A stretch of 64,000 nucleotides of DNA from Pseudomonas antarctica (GCF_001647715.1 NZ_CP015600.1:5146001-5210000), one strand, 5' to 3'. Numbered from the stretch's first letter, positions 40,641 through 50,100 are shown. Notes: a model not told the origin generated them from the letters alone. Numbers and translations are program-made.

Positions 40641-41573
40641 TCAACCACGAGGCAGGAACACATCGGCCAGCAGTTGATTGCGCGGCAGCCCGGCCAGGAA
40701 CAGGCGCTTGGAAAACGCCTCTACGCTGACGGGGTGCCCGCAGAGTAAGGCCAGAGTTTGCCGCGAAACAAGCCGCAGTTGCGCCAATACCGGGTCCAGC
40801 TCAGCCGAGGTCCACAGCTCAACCGTCAGGTTCGGATGCTGCGCAGCCAGCTGCGCGAGGGGCTCAGCCAAGTAATGCGCCTCGCCATCATGGGCCAGGT
40901 GAATCACGCGAATAGCGCCCTGATGATCCTGGCGCAACGCCTCACGCAACACACCCCACAAAGGGCCCAGGCCCGTGCCGGACGCCAACAGCCATAGCGG
41001 CCGCGATTGCCAGTCGGGATCGTAGTGCAATGCCCCTCCCCTTAACTCGCCCAACTGCAACACGTCGCCTACCTGCAACTGCCGGGCGATATCGCTGAAC
41101 TGGCCGGGCTGACGGCAATCGAGATGAAACTCCAGAAATGCATCTTCCTGGGGCAAGCTCGCCAACGAATACGGACGCGCCACCTGCCCCGCCCACACCA
41201 CCAGATGCTGGCCGGCCCGGTAGCGAAGGCCACGCTCCGGTTGCAGGCGCAGGCGCAGCACATTCACATTCAACCAATCAACACCCACCACCTTGGCCGG
41301 CAAACCGTCACGCAGCGGGTCAAACGCGTCGACCTGCACATCTGCGATGACCTGGCACTGGCAGGCCAACCGCCAGCCATCCTGGCGTTGCGCCGGGGTA
41401 AGGGCATCGGGTTGCTTGTCCTCGACCTCACCCCGGCACCGCACCAGACACGCATGGCAACTGCCCGCCCGGCAACTGTAAGGCACAGCCACACCCGCCG
41501 TATTCAAGGCATCCAGCAGGTTGCTGCCGGTGGCGACCGACCAGTGGCGTTCGCCGACACGCAGTTCAGGCAT
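40641..41573 (-). CDS. Iron-sulfur (2Fe-2S) flavin oxidoreductase
   Basis: A 310-residue electron-transfer protein. N-terminal plant-type [2Fe-2S] ferredoxin domain (about 1-90): CRAGSCHACLVRC plus the later ACQC supply the four ligands. The FAD domain holds RPYSLAS and the NAD domain begins WLLASGTGLGPLWGVLRE. This is the layout of reductase components of oxygenases such as phenol hydroxylase or CDP-deoxyglucose reductase. ATG at 41571-41573 was chosen; a TTG 12 bp upstream is an alternative. Physiological partner unknown. Confidence 0.9.
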   Translation of the reverse strand: MPELRVGERHWSVATGSNLLDALNTAGVAVPYSCRAGSCHACLVRCRGEVEDKQPDALTPAQRQDGWRLACQCQVIADVQVDAFDPLRDGLPAKVVGVDWLNVNVLRLRLQPERGLRYRAGQHLVVWAGQVARPYSLASLPQEDAFLEFHLDCRQPGQFSDIARQLQVGDVLQLGELRGGALHYDPDWQSRPLWLLASGTGLGPLWGVLREALRQDHQGAIRVIHLAHDGEAHYLAEPLAQLAAQHPNLTVELWTSAELDPVLAQLRLVSRQTLALLCGHPVSVEAFSKRLFLAGLPRNQLLADVFLPRG

Positions 41574-41794
41574 ATAAGGTCTCAATCAGAAGGGGCTGCG
41601 TACAGGGAATCACGCCCGACACAGTTTGACCATAGTCGGGTGTATCGGCCACCGCGCCGGGTTATACTGCCGCGCCTTTTTAGCGTCGCGCCTGCAGCAC
41701 TCGGCGTGCCTTGGAAAGGTGACTTCAGCCGACCGATGTACCCCACTGAAGCCACCTTTATTGAATGTTCCCGTCTTATAGAGGAGCGCGACTC

Positions 41795-43318
41795 ATGACC
41801 GTGATCAAGCAAGACGACCTGATTCAGAGCGTTGCCGACGCCCTGCAATTCATTTCCTACTACCACCCCGTTGACTTCATTCAGGCGATGCACGAAGCCT
41901 ACCTGCGCGAAGAATCCCCGGCAGCCCGTGACTCCATCGCGCAGATCCTGATCAACTCGCGCATGTGTGCCACCGGCCATCGCCCGATCTGCCAGGACAC
42001 CGGTATCGTCACCGTATTTGTACGTGTAGGCATGGACGTGCGCTGGGATGGCGCCACGATGAGCCTGGACGACATGATCAACCAAGGTGTGCGCCAGGCC
42101 TACAACCTGCCGGAAAACGTCCTGCGCGCATCCATCCTGGCCGACCCGGCTGGCGCGCGTAAAAACACCAAGGACAACACCCCTGCAGTCATCCACTACT
42201 CCATCGTCCCGGGTAACACCGTGGAAGTGGACGTGGCCGCTAAAGGTGGTGGTTCCGAGAACAAGTCGAAAATGGCCATGCTCAACCCGTCCGACTCGAT
42301 CGTCGACTGGGTGCTCAAGACCGTTCCGACCATGGGCGCCGGCTGGTGCCCACCGGGCATGCTGGGCATCGGCATCGGCGGCACCGCCGAGAAAGCCGCC
42401 GTGATGGCCAAGGAAGTGTTGATGGAATCCATCGACATCCACGAGCTGAAAAAGCGCGGCCCGCAGAACCGTATCGAAGAGATGCGCCTGGAGCTGTTCG
42501 AGAAGGTCAACCAACTGGGCATCGGTGCCCAGGGCCTGGGTGGCCTGACCACCGTGCTCGACGTAAAAATCATGGACTACCCGACCCACGCAGCCTCGCT
42601 GCCGGTGTGCATGATCCCCAACTGCGCCGCCACCCGTCACGCGCACTTCGTGCTCGACGGTTCGGGCCCGGCGTCGCTGGAAGCGCCACCGCTGGACGCT
42701 TACCCGGAAATCGTCTGGGAAGCCGGCCCGTCGGCCCGTCGCGTCAACCTCGACACCCTGACCCCGGAAGACGTGCAGAGCTGGAAGCCGGGCGAAACCG
42801 TCTTGCTCAACGGCAAGATGCTCACCGGCCGCGACGCTGCGCACAAGCGCATGGTCGAGATGCTCAACAAGGGTGAAACCTTGCCGGTGGACCTCAAGGG
42901 TCGCTTCATCTACTACGTCGGCCCGGTTGATCCGGTGCGCGAAGAAGTGGTTGGCCCGGCAGGCCCGACCACCGCGACGCGGATGGACAAGTTCACCCGT
43001 CAGATCCTCGAGCAAACCGGCCTGCTGGGCATGATCGGCAAATCCGAGCGCGGCCCGACCGCCATCGAAGCGATCAAGGACCACAAAGCCGTGTACCTGA
43101 TGGCCGTTGGCGGCGCGGCTTACCTGGTGGCGCAAGCCATCAAGAAGTCGCGCGTGGTCGCGTTTGCCGAACTGGGCATGGAAGCGATCTACGAGTTCGA
43201 CGTGAAAGACATGCCGGTCACCGTAGCGGTGGACAGCAAGGGCGAATCCGTCCACATCACCGGTCCTGCCATCTGGCAGAAAAAGATCAGTGAAAGCCTG
43301 GCGGTAGAGGTGCAGTAA
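41795..43318 (+). CDS. Class I fumarate hydratase
   Basis: Iron-sulfur fumarase of the TCA cycle (FumA/FumB type), interconverting fumarate and malate. Start 41795 has GAGGAG 8 bp upstream and gives 507 residues. The alpha domain includes CQDTGIVTVFVRVG with a cluster Cys, PNCAATRHAHF with the second, and the beta domain contains the catalytic GPTTATRMDKF. It is oxygen-sensitive in this family, unlike class II FumC. It is monocistronic with a strong terminator. Confidence 0.95.
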   Translation: MTVIKQDDLIQSVADALQFISYYHPVDFIQAMHEAYLREESPAARDSIAQILINSRMCATGHRPICQDTGIVTVFVRVGMDVRWDGATMSLDDMINQGVRQAYNLPENVLRASILADPAGARKNTKDNTPAVIHYSIVPGNTVEVDVAAKGGGSENKSKMAMLNPSDSIVDWVLKTVPTMGAGWCPPGMLGIGIGGTAEKAAVMAKEVLMESIDIHELKKRGPQNRIEEMRLELFEKVNQLGIGAQGLGGLTTVLDVKIMDYPTHAASLPVCMIPNCAATRHAHFVLDGSGPASLEAPPLDAYPEIVWEAGPSARRVNLDTLTPEDVQSWKPGETVLLNGKMLTGRDAAHKRMVEMLNKGETLPVDLKGRFIYYVGPVDPVREEVVGPAGPTTATRMDKFTRQILEQTGLLGMIGKSERGPTAIEAIKDHKAVYLMAVGGAAYLVAQAIKKSRVVAFAELGMEAIYEFDVKDMPVTVAVDSKGESVHITGPAIWQKKISESLAVEVQ

Positions 43319-43337
43319 GCACTTCCCTCGCAAGGAT

Positions 43338-43376
43338 AAAGGCGACTGCGGCCCCATGGCCCAGTCGCCTTTTTTA
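43338..43376 (+). terminator. Terminator after the fumarase gene
   Basis: AAAGGCGACTG and CAGTCGCCTTTTTT pair around a loop containing GGCCCCATGGCC, with a T-run. Confidence 0.93.
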
Positions 43377-43409
43377 TGACTGGCAATGTTGCAATGACAA
43401 ACTCGGTCA

Positions 43410-43496
43410 TGTGGGAGCTGGCTTGCCTGCGATGCAGGCACATCGGTTTTTCAGTGACCCCGAGGTGATGCCATCGCAGGCAAGCCAGCTCCCACA
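43410..43496. repeat. REPIN, convergent arms, type A/A
   Basis: TGTGGGAGCTGGCTTGCC and GGCAAGCCAGCTCCCACA flank about 50 bp. The inner part (GATGCAGGCAC, CGAGGTGATG) is close to the REPIN at 3866, so they are copies of one element. Confidence 0.93.
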
Positions 43497-43570
43497 CAAG
43501 CCTGCATGCCACAAGATCCAAGCAGCCCATGCTATGGTGCTCACCCCTTACTGTGCCTGCCCATCACCGT

Positions 43571-45337
43571 ATGATCGTGATCCCACGCCCCCTGCGCCTG
43601 ACCTTCTACTCACTGTTGATCATCGCCGGTGCGGTGCTGGCCGCCGCCTTGGCCACCCGCCATGCCGAGCGCCAGGCCCTGGTGGATGACGCCGCTCGCG
43701 CCAACCAACAGCTGGCGCTGTACGCCAACTCCCTGCACACCCTGATCGAACGCTACCGCGCCCTGCCCGCCGTACTGGCACTGGACTCGGAAATGATCAG
43801 CGCCTTGAAAGGCCCGCTGGATGCCACCACCCAGGACCTGCTTAACCGCAAGCTGGCGCGCATCAACGGTGCCGCGCAATCCTCCACCTTGGAGCTGATG
43901 GACCGCACCGGCCTGGCCGTGGCGGCCAGTAACTGGAACCTGCCCAGCAGTTATGTCGGGCACAACTATGCGTTTCGGCCTTATTTCAGCCAGACCCTGA
44001 GCCAGGGCACCGGGCGTTTTTATGCAGTAGGGGTAACCACAGGCATTCCGGGCTACTTCCTCTCCAGCGCGGTGGTCGATGAACACGAACAGTTCCTCGG
44101 CGCTATGGTGGTGAAGCTGGAGTTTCCCGAACTCGAACGCGAATGGGCCCAAGGCAATGACCTGCTGCTGGTCAGCGACGCGCGCGGCATCGTGTTTATC
44201 GCCAATCAACCGGGCTGGCGTTACCGCAACTTGCGTCCGTTGTCGGCCAGCGACCTCACTGAACTCAAAGCCACCCGCCAATACGACAAAAAACAACTGC
44301 GGCCGCTGGACACCCAGACGTTGCAGCGCTTCGACGAGAACAGCCACCTGATGCGCGTCAACGGCCCCGACGGCAGCGCCAACTACATCTGGGAATCCCT
44401 GCCGCTGAAGGCCGAAGGCTGGACCTTGCACCTGTTGCGCAAGCCGCAGTTCGCCTTTGAAGACCAACGCAATGCCGGGCTTGCGGCTGCCGGCTCCTGG
44501 CTGGCGCTGGTGTTCCTGGTGCTGTTCCTGACTCAACGCTGGCGCCTGGCCCGCTTGCGCCAACGCAGCCGCGAAGAGCTCGAACAGCTTGTCGAGGAGC
44601 GCACTCAGGCCCTGCGCACGGCGCAAGATGGCCTGGTGCAATCAGCCAAGCTGGCGGCACTGGGGCAGATGTCCGCCGCCCTCGCCCATGAAATCAACCA
44701 GCCACTGACCGCCCAGCGCATGCAGTTGGCGACCTTGCGGCTGCTGCTGGACCATGGCCGCGTGGACGATGCCTACAAGGCGCTCACCCCGCTGGACGAC
44801 ATGCTCACGCGCATGGCCGCACTCACCGGCCACCTCAAGACGTTCGCCCGTAAAAGCCCCAGCGGCCTGCGCGAAAGGTTGGACCTGGCGACAGTCGTCG
44901 ACCAATCCTTGCACCTGCTCGACGCGCGGTTGCGCGATGAAGCCATCGGCGTGGTGCTGGACCTGACCCGCCCTGCCTGGGTCCGCGGCGATGCTATCCG
45001 CCTGGAGCAGGTACTGATCAATCTGTTGCGCAACGCCCTCGACGCCATGGCGGACAAACCGCGCAAACGCCTGGAAATCCGCCTGCACGCCGACCAGCAA
45101 CTCTGGCAATTGACCGTCAGTGACAGCGGCGGCGGGATTGCCGAAGAGCACTTGAACAGTGTCTTCGATCCGTTCTTTACGACCAAACCCGTGGGGGATG
45201 GGCTCGGCCTCGGGCTGGCGGTTTCCTATGCCATCGTGCACGAACTCGGCGGGCGCCTGCTCGCCGGCAACCGTGGCGACGGTGCGGTGTTTACCCTGAC
45301 CTTGCCGATTGTGCTGGAGACGCCTGAGCTATGTTGA
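43571..45337 (+). CDS. DctB-like C4-dicarboxylate/ketoacid sensor kinase
   Basis: A 588-residue membrane histidine kinase. Helix 1 is about 8-30; a periplasmic double-Cache domain spans about 35-285 and contains [19 protein letters not shown] and [14 protein letters not shown], the ligand region of DctB-type sensors; helix 2 about 290-310; HisKA with [13 protein letters not shown]; HATPase_c with LLRNALDAM and [20 protein letters not shown]. The next gene is its NtrC-type regulator and the one after a KgtP-like permease, so alpha-ketoglutarate (as for MifS of P. aeruginosa) or C4-dicarboxylates are likely ligands. Start 43571 has a weak ribosome site. Confidence 0.9.
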   Translation: MIVIPRPLRLTFYSLLIIAGAVLAAALATRHAERQALVDDAARANQQLALYANSLHTLIERYRALPAVLALDSEMISALKGPLDATTQDLLNRKLARINGAAQSSTLELMDRTGLAVAASNWNLPSSYVGHNYAFRPYFSQTLSQGTGRFYAVGVTTGIPGYFLSSAVVDEHEQFLGAMVVKLEFPELEREWAQGNDLLLVSDARGIVFIANQPGWRYRNLRPLSASDLTELKATRQYDKKQLRPLDTQTLQRFDENSHLMRVNGPDGSANYIWESLPLKAEGWTLHLLRKPQFAFEDQRNAGLAAAGSWLALVFLVLFLTQRWRLARLRQRSREELEQLVEERTQALRTAQDGLVQSAKLAALGQMSAALAHEINQPLTAQRMQLATLRLLLDHGRVDDAYKALTPLDDMLTRMAALTGHLKTFARKSPSGLRERLDLATVVDQSLHLLDARLRDEAIGVVLDLTRPAWVRGDAIRLEQVLINLLRNALDAMADKPRKRLEIRLHADQQLWQLTVSDSGGGIAEEHLNSVFDPFFTTKPVGDGLGLGLAVSYAIVHELGGRLLAGNRGDGAVFTLTLPIVLETPELC

Positions 45338-46656
45338 ACGCGGTGATTGTGGTCGATGACGAAGCCAGCATTCGCACGGCCGTCGAGCAATGGCTGAGCC
45401 TGTCGGGGTTTGACGTGCAGTTGTTCAGTCGCGCTGAAGAATGCCTGGCGCAATTGCCCAAGGATTTCCCCGGGGTGATCTTGAGCGACGTGCGCATGCC
45501 GGGGCTCAGCGGCCTGGAGCTGTTGGCCGAAGTGCAACGACGCGATGCCGACTTGCCGGTGATATTGCTCACCGGCCATGGCGACGTGCCGATGGCGGTG
45601 GAAGCCATGCGCGACGGTGCCTACGACTTTCTGGAAAAACCCTTCAGCCCGGATGCCTTGCTCAACAGCCTGCGCCGCGCGCTGGACAAGCGCGGGCTGA
45701 TCCTGGAAAACCGCCGCCTGCATCAACAGGCCGACCATCGGGCGCAGCTGGAATCCAGCCTGCTGGGCGTGTCCCGGAGTTTGCAGAACCTGCGGCGCCA
45801 GGTACTTGATCTGGCCAGCTTGCCCGTCAACGTGTTGATTCGTGGCGAGACCGGCAGCGGCAAGGAATTGGTCGCCCGCTGCCTGCATGATTTTGGCCCG
45901 CGCGCGAAAAAGCCGTTTGTCGCGCTCAATTGCGCAGCGATCCCCGAGCAGTTGTTTGAGGCCGAGCTGTTCGGCCACGAAAGCGGCGCGTTCACCGGCG
46001 CCCAGGGCAGGCGCATCGGCAAGCTGGAGTACGCCCATGGCGGCACACTGTTTCTCGATGAAATCGAAAGCATGCCACTGGCCCAGCAGGTGAAACTGTT
46101 GCGCGTGTTGCAGGAACAGAAACTCGAGCGTCTGGGTTCGAATCAAAGTATTCACGTGGACTTGCGCATCATCGCCGCCACCAAGCCCGACTTGCTCGAA
46201 GAGGCCCGCGCCGGGCGTTTTCGCGAAGATTTGGCCTACCGACTGAACGTCGCGCAACTGCGCCTGCCGCCGTTGCGCGAGCGCCGTGAAGATATTCCAC
46301 TACTGTTCGAGCACTTTGCACACAGCGCCGCCGAGCGCCTGGGCCGCAGCGCAGAACCCTTGAGCGGCGCGAAACTGGGGCGCCTGCTCAGCCATGACTG
46401 GCCGGGCAATGTGCGTGAGTTGGCCAACGTCGCCGAACGCCAGGTGCTGGGCCTTGGCGAACCGGAGCCGGAAGGTATCGAAGCGGGGCAATCCCTGGCA
46501 GCGCAGCAGGAAGCCTTCGAGGCTCATTGCCTGAAAGCGGCGCTGGTACGGCACAAAGGCGATATCAAGGCGGTGCTGGCCGAGTTGCAACTGCCGCGTC
46601 GAACCCTCAATGAAAAGATGCAGCGGCATGGGTTAGTGCGGGATACGTTTCTGTAG
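45331..46656 (+). CDS. DctD/MifR-like sigma-54-dependent response regulator
   Basis: A 441-residue NtrC-class activator. Receiver domain about 1-125 with the phosphorylated Asp in VILSDVRMPG; AAA+ domain about 145-370 with Walker A GETGSGKE, the sigma-54-contacting loop ESGAFTGAQG and Walker B GTLFLDEIE; Fis-type helix-turn-helix at the C-terminus (LAELQLPRRTLNEKMQRHGL). It overlaps the kinase gene by 7 bp. It should activate the -24/-12 promoter found in front of the permease gene. Confidence 0.93.
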   Translation: MLNAVIVVDDEASIRTAVEQWLSLSGFDVQLFSRAEECLAQLPKDFPGVILSDVRMPGLSGLELLAEVQRRDADLPVILLTGHGDVPMAVEAMRDGAYDFLEKPFSPDALLNSLRRALDKRGLILENRRLHQQADHRAQLESSLLGVSRSLQNLRRQVLDLASLPVNVLIRGETGSGKELVARCLHDFGPRAKKPFVALNCAAIPEQLFEAELFGHESGAFTGAQGRRIGKLEYAHGGTLFLDEIESMPLAQQVKLLRVLQEQKLERLGSNQSIHVDLRIIAATKPDLLEEARAGRFREDLAYRLNVAQLRLPPLRERREDIPLLFEHFAHSAAERLGRSAEPLSGAKLGRLLSHDWPGNVRELANVAERQVLGLGEPEPEGIEAGQSLAAQQEAFEAHCLKAALVRHKGDIKAVLAELQLPRRTLNEKMQRHGLVRDTFL

Positions 46657-46685
46657 GCTGAATTTTTTATTGCCTGGCAGGACGC

Positions 46686-46771
46686 CTTCGCGAGCAAGCC
46701 CGCTCCCCCATTCGACCGCATCCCTCCAGTTGGAATGGGATCGAATGTCGGAGCGGGCTTGCTCGCGAAGG
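46686..46771. repeat. REP pair, divergent arms, type B/B
   Basis: TTCGCGAGCAAGCCCGCTCC on the left and GGAGCGGGCTTGCTCGCGAA on the right, around a 48-bp middle containing TTCGACCGCATCCC and GGGATCGAATG. One arm base differs (TGTCGGAG). Confidence 0.88.
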
Positions 46772-46785
46772 GGCCAGTAGCCATA

Positions 46786-46833
46786 AGCGGATTTCCGCTC
46801 ATCACCCTCAAACCATCAGCGACTTTCCGCTCA
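46786..46833 (+). promoter_or_regulatory. Two tandem dyads, likely activator-binding sites (UAS)
   Basis: AGCGGA-TT-TCCGCT (46786-46799) is a perfect dyad; AGCGAC-TT-TCCGCT (46818-46831) is a near copy, 32 bp further, three helical turns. Both share TTTCCGCTCA. They lie about 75 and 108 bp upstream of the predicted transcription start, the usual place for NtrC-class activators, here probably the DctD/MifR-like protein. Confidence 0.65.
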
Positions 46834-46873
46834 GAAAATTCTTCAAACCCTTCTAAACCGGGCCTTCATCTAC

Positions 46874-46890
46874 TTGGCACAGCTCCTGCT
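46874..46890 (+). promoter_or_regulatory. Sigma-54 (RpoN) promoter of the permease gene
   Basis: TTGGCACAGCTCCTGCT fits the -24/-12 consensus TGGCACG-N4-TTGCW with exact GG-N10-GC spacing (GG 46876-46877, GC 46888-46889), 63 bp before the ATG. The adjacent sigma-54-dependent regulator makes this a strong call. Confidence 0.8.
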
Positions 46891-46952
46891 ATAGCCCGAA
46901 CCAGGCAGCGTTCGCGCCGCTCCACAAAAACAATTAGATGAAGGATCCTTCA

Positions 46953-48272
46953 ATGGATAACTCCAACACCTTGCCTCTGGGGTCGGCGGCTGCGCCGGCA
47001 AAAGAACGCAGTACGTCCAGCCGGATCAAATCGATCTTCAGCGGCTCCGTCGGCAACATGGTCGAGTGGTATGACTGGTACGTCTACGCCGCCTTCTCGC
47101 TGTACTTCGCCAAAGCCTTCTTCCCCGCCGGTTCTTCCACCGCCCAGTTGATGAACACCGCCGCCATCTTTGCCGTGGGCTTCATCATGCGCCCGATCGG
47201 TGGCTGGCTGATGGGCCTCTACGCCGACTACAAGGGCCGCAAGGCCGCACTGATGGCCTCGGTATTGCTGATGTGCTTCGGCTCGCTGCTGATCGCATTG
47301 ACCCCGGGCTACGACACCATCGGCATCGGCGCACCGATCATGCTGGTGTTCGCACGCTTGCTGCAAGGCCTGTCGGTCGGCGGCGAGTACGGCACCTCGG
47401 CCACCTACTTGAGTGAAATGGCGACCAAGGAACGTCGCGGTTTCTTCTCCAGCTTCCAGTACGTGACCCTGATCTCCGGCCAGCTCATCGCCCTGGCCGT
47501 ATTGATCATTCTGCAACAAACCCTGACCACCGAGCAGCTGTATGCCTGGGGCTGGCGCATCCCGTTCGCCATCGGCGCCTTGTGCGCAGTGGTCGCGCTG
47601 TTCTTGCGTCGCGGCATGGAAGAAACCGAGTCGTTCACCAAAAAGGAAAAGGCCAAGGAAAGCGCGATGCGCACCTTGATGCGCCACCCCAAGGAAGTGT
47701 TGACCGTGGTCGGCCTGACCATGGGCGGCACCCTGGCGTTCTACACCTACACCACCTACATGCAGAAATACCTGGTGAATACCGTCGGCATGAGCATCTC
47801 CGACTCCACCACCATTTCAGCCGCCACGCTGTTTCTGTTCATGTGCCTGCAACCCCTGGTCGGCGGGCTGTCCGACAAAGTCGGCCGGCGGCCGATCCTG
47901 ATCGCGTTCGGTATCCTCGGCACGCTGTTCACCGTGCCGATCCTCACCACCCTGCACACCATCCAAAGCTGGTGGGGCGCGTTCTTTCTGATCATGGCAG
48001 CGCTGATCATTGTCAGCGGCTACACCTCGATCAATGCGGTGGTAAAAGCCGAGCTGTTCCCTACGGAAATCCGCGCCCTGGGCGTGGGCCTGCCGTATGC
48101 ACTGACCGTTTCGATTTTCGGCGGCACCGCTGAATACATCGCACTGTGGTTCAAGAGCATTAGCATGGAGACCGGTTACTACTGGTATGTGACCGCGTGT
48201 ATCGCGGTGTCGCTGGTGGTCTACGTGACCATGAAAGACACCCGCAAGCATTCGCGGATTACCACGGACTAA
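46953..48272 (+). CDS. kgtP: KgtP-like MFS dicarboxylate permease
   Basis: A 439-residue MHS-family proton symporter with twelve predicted helices, similar to the alpha-ketoglutarate permease KgtP. Signatures: FSGSVGNMVEWYDWYVYAAF near the N-terminus, GWLMGLYADYKGRK in loop 2-3, LLQGLSVGGEYGTSATYLSE, and GGLSDKVGRRP in loop 8-9. AAGGA 7 bp before 46953 decides this start over an ATG 15 bp upstream. Controlled most likely by the upstream two-component system through the RpoN promoter, giving substrate-induced uptake. Other dicarboxylates are possible substrates. Confidence 0.88.
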   Translation: MDNSNTLPLGSAAAPAKERSTSSRIKSIFSGSVGNMVEWYDWYVYAAFSLYFAKAFFPAGSSTAQLMNTAAIFAVGFIMRPIGGWLMGLYADYKGRKAALMASVLLMCFGSLLIALTPGYDTIGIGAPIMLVFARLLQGLSVGGEYGTSATYLSEMATKERRGFFSSFQYVTLISGQLIALAVLIILQQTLTTEQLYAWGWRIPFAIGALCAVVALFLRRGMEETESFTKKEKAKESAMRTLMRHPKEVLTVVGLTMGGTLAFYTYTTYMQKYLVNTVGMSISDSTTISAATLFLFMCLQPLVGGLSDKVGRRPILIAFGILGTLFTVPILTTLHTIQSWWGAFFLIMAALIIVSGYTSINAVVKAELFPTEIRALGVGLPYALTVSIFGGTAEYIALWFKSISMETGYYWYVTACIAVSLVVYVTMKDTRKHSRITTD

Positions 48273-48291
48273 AGGCTGGGCGCAGTAAAAA

Positions 48292-48382
48292 ATGTGGGAG
48301 CGGGATTGCTCGCGAACGCGGTGGATCAGTCAGTATGTCCGTTGACTGAAACCCTGCATTCGCGAGCAAGCCCGCTCCCACA
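48292..48382. repeat. REPIN, convergent arms, type B/B
   Basis: ATGTGGGAGCGGGATTGCTCGC on the left and GCGAGCAAGCCCGCTCCCAC on the right; inner GCGGTGGATCAGTCA and TTGACTGAA match the element at 50010. One base differs in the left arm (GGGATT for GGGCTT). Confidence 0.92.
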
Positions 48383-48411
48383 TTTCGTTGCGTAGGGTTT
48401 CTTAAACAGTG

Positions 48412-49167
48412 TCAGGTCAGCTCTACGGACTGCTGACGACCATACCGGCGCTGCGCATACGACGCCCCGGCAATCATCACCACCAGTACCGCCGCCAACA
48501 CCGCCGATGAACCGATGGTGCCGAAATCCAGCCCACCCTTTTCATGAGGTTTGGTGAGGAAGTCGCCCAGGGTCGCACCAAACGGCCGGGTCAATACAAA
48601 CGCCACCCAGAACAACAGCACCGAGGAGATTTTGGTGAAGTATTTGAGTGCCACTACCACCGCAATAGCCGAGCCGATCAGCAAAGCGCCGCCAGCGAAA
48701 CCCAACCCGGAATCATCCGCGAGGAAGTCGCCCAACGCGGTGCCCAAGGTGTTCGAGAACAGAATCGCCATCCAATAAAACAGTTCGCCCCGAAAAGTCT
48801 GGACCTTGTTCACGTTCAGCGAATCACCGCTGACATGCCACAGGGCAAAGATGATCATCAGGATCGCGATCAGGATCATCGAGCCCGTCGCATAGCCAAG
48901 GCCCAGGGTACGGTCCATGAAATCCGACATCGTGGTGCCCGCCGTGCTGGTGGACAGAATCACGATCCAGTACAGCACCGGGTTGTAGGTTTTCGACCAG
49001 AGCTGTGTCACCAGGGTGACGAGAAACACACTGATCAGGATCATCGAGCTGATGGCGTACCCGACATTCAGGGTCATCGACAGCAAATCCCCGGCGGTTT
49101 CGCCCAGGGTCGTTGCGCAGATTTTCATGACCCAGAACGCCAGGGTGATCTGAGGAAGTTTGTTCAT
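48412..49167 (-). CDS. Four-repeat integral membrane protein, COG4705-like
   Basis: A 251-residue membrane protein with eight or so hydrophobic helices arranged in four internal repeats. Each repeat begins with a polar motif followed by a helix: TLGETAGDLLSMTLNVGYA, TTMSDFMDRTLGLGYATGS, TALGDFLADDSGLGFAGGA and ATLGDFLTKPHEKGGLDFG. Conserved Asp, Thr and Gly in the repeats suggest a symmetrical pore or transporter with acidic residues inside the membrane. The start MNKLPQITLAFWVMK at 49165-49167 was chosen; the longer frame is not conserved. Named families of this kind are uncharacterised. Confidence 0.82.
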   Translation of the reverse strand: MNKLPQITLAFWVMKICATTLGETAGDLLSMTLNVGYAISSMILISVFLVTLVTQLWSKTYNPVLYWIVILSTSTAGTTMSDFMDRTLGLGYATGSMILIAILMIIFALWHVSGDSLNVNKVQTFRGELFYWMAILFSNTLGTALGDFLADDSGLGFAGGALLIGSAIAVVVALKYFTKISSVLLFWVAFVLTRPFGATLGDFLTKPHEKGGLDFGTIGSSAVLAAVLVVMIAGASYAQRRYGRQQSVELT

Positions 49168-49359
49168 GGTGCAGAAGGCTCCGAAGCTCAGTCTTTCAAT
49201 GGGCCGACTTAGAGGGGTGTCGACCTGGCGCGCAGACTGAACGTGGCGCTGTGAAAAATAGGTGGGCACTAAATGAAAATTCCATACAGCCGATGGAAAT
49301 TCGCCGCCATGAATTGCAGTATGGCGCCTTCACCGAACCCAACAGCAGGAACCCCGGCC

Positions 49360-49992
49360 ATGTCTGACGATATCCATTTTTACGAACCCGCCAATGGCCA
49401 CGGCCTGCCACACGACCCGTTCAATGCCATCGTCGGCCCACGGCCCATCGGCTGGATTTCCTCCCACGACAGCGAAGGCCGTCTGAACCTGGCGCCCTAC
49501 AGTTTCTTCAATGCGTTCAACTACATCCCGCCGATCATTGGGTTTTCCAGCGTCGGGCGCAAAGACAGCCTGAACAACATCGAGCAGACCGGCGAGTTTG
49601 TGTGGAACCTGGCCACCCGCCCGCTGGCCGAGCAGATGAACCAGAGTTGCGCAGCGGTAGCGCCGCAGGTGAATGAGTTCGAACTGTCCGGCCTGACGCC
49701 GGTGGCCTCGAAAATCGTCGGCGTGCCGCGTGTGGGCGAGAGCCCGGTGTCGTTCGAATGCAAGGTGACGCAGATTATTCAGCTGCAGCGCGCCGACAAG
49801 CAGTTGGTGCCAAGCTGGCTGGTGCTCGGCGAGGTCGTTGCCGTGCACATCGCCAAGTGGCTGCTCAAGGATGGGATTTACGACACCGCCGCCGCCGAGC
49901 CGATATTGCGTGGCGGTGGCCCGGCGGATTACTTCCAGTTGGGGCCGGAGGCACTGTTCAAGATGTATCGTCCAGGCGCCACTGCGCGCTGA
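49360..49992 (+). CDS. Flavin reductase-like domain protein
   Basis: A 210-residue protein of the flavin reductase-like, FMN-binding split-barrel family. FNAIVGPRPIGWISSHDSEG and NLAPYSFFNAFNYIPPIIGF are the characteristic N-terminal FMN-binding signature. Members reduce flavin for monooxygenases or use bound FMN directly; no partner is nearby. Start 49360 begins MSDDIHFYEP; AGGA lies 11 bp before it. It is divergent from the four-repeat membrane protein gene. Confidence 0.9.
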   Translation: MSDDIHFYEPANGHGLPHDPFNAIVGPRPIGWISSHDSEGRLNLAPYSFFNAFNYIPPIIGFSSVGRKDSLNNIEQTGEFVWNLATRPLAEQMNQSCAAVAPQVNEFELSGLTPVASKIVGVPRVGESPVSFECKVTQIIQLQRADKQLVPSWLVLGEVVAVHIAKWLLKDGIYDTAAAEPILRGGGPADYFQLGPEALFKMYRPGATAR

Positions 49993-50009
49993 TTGGAATG
50001 CAATAAAAA

Positions 50010-50100
50010 TGTGGGAGCGGGCTTGCTCGCGAAAGCGGTGGATCAGTCAATATTTCCAGTGACTGACGCTCTGCATTCGCGAGCAAGCCCGCTCCCACAT
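50010..50100. repeat. REPIN, convergent arms, type B/B
   Basis: TGTGGGAGCGGGCTTGCTCG and CGAGCAAGCCCGCTCCCACA flank 45 bp with GCGGTGGATCAGTCA and TGACTGA. Close copy of the element at 48292. Confidence 0.94.

Noticed and set aside
41582..43441. A 619-codon minus-strand frame
   Set aside because: Antisense of the fumarase gene, no recognisable domain.
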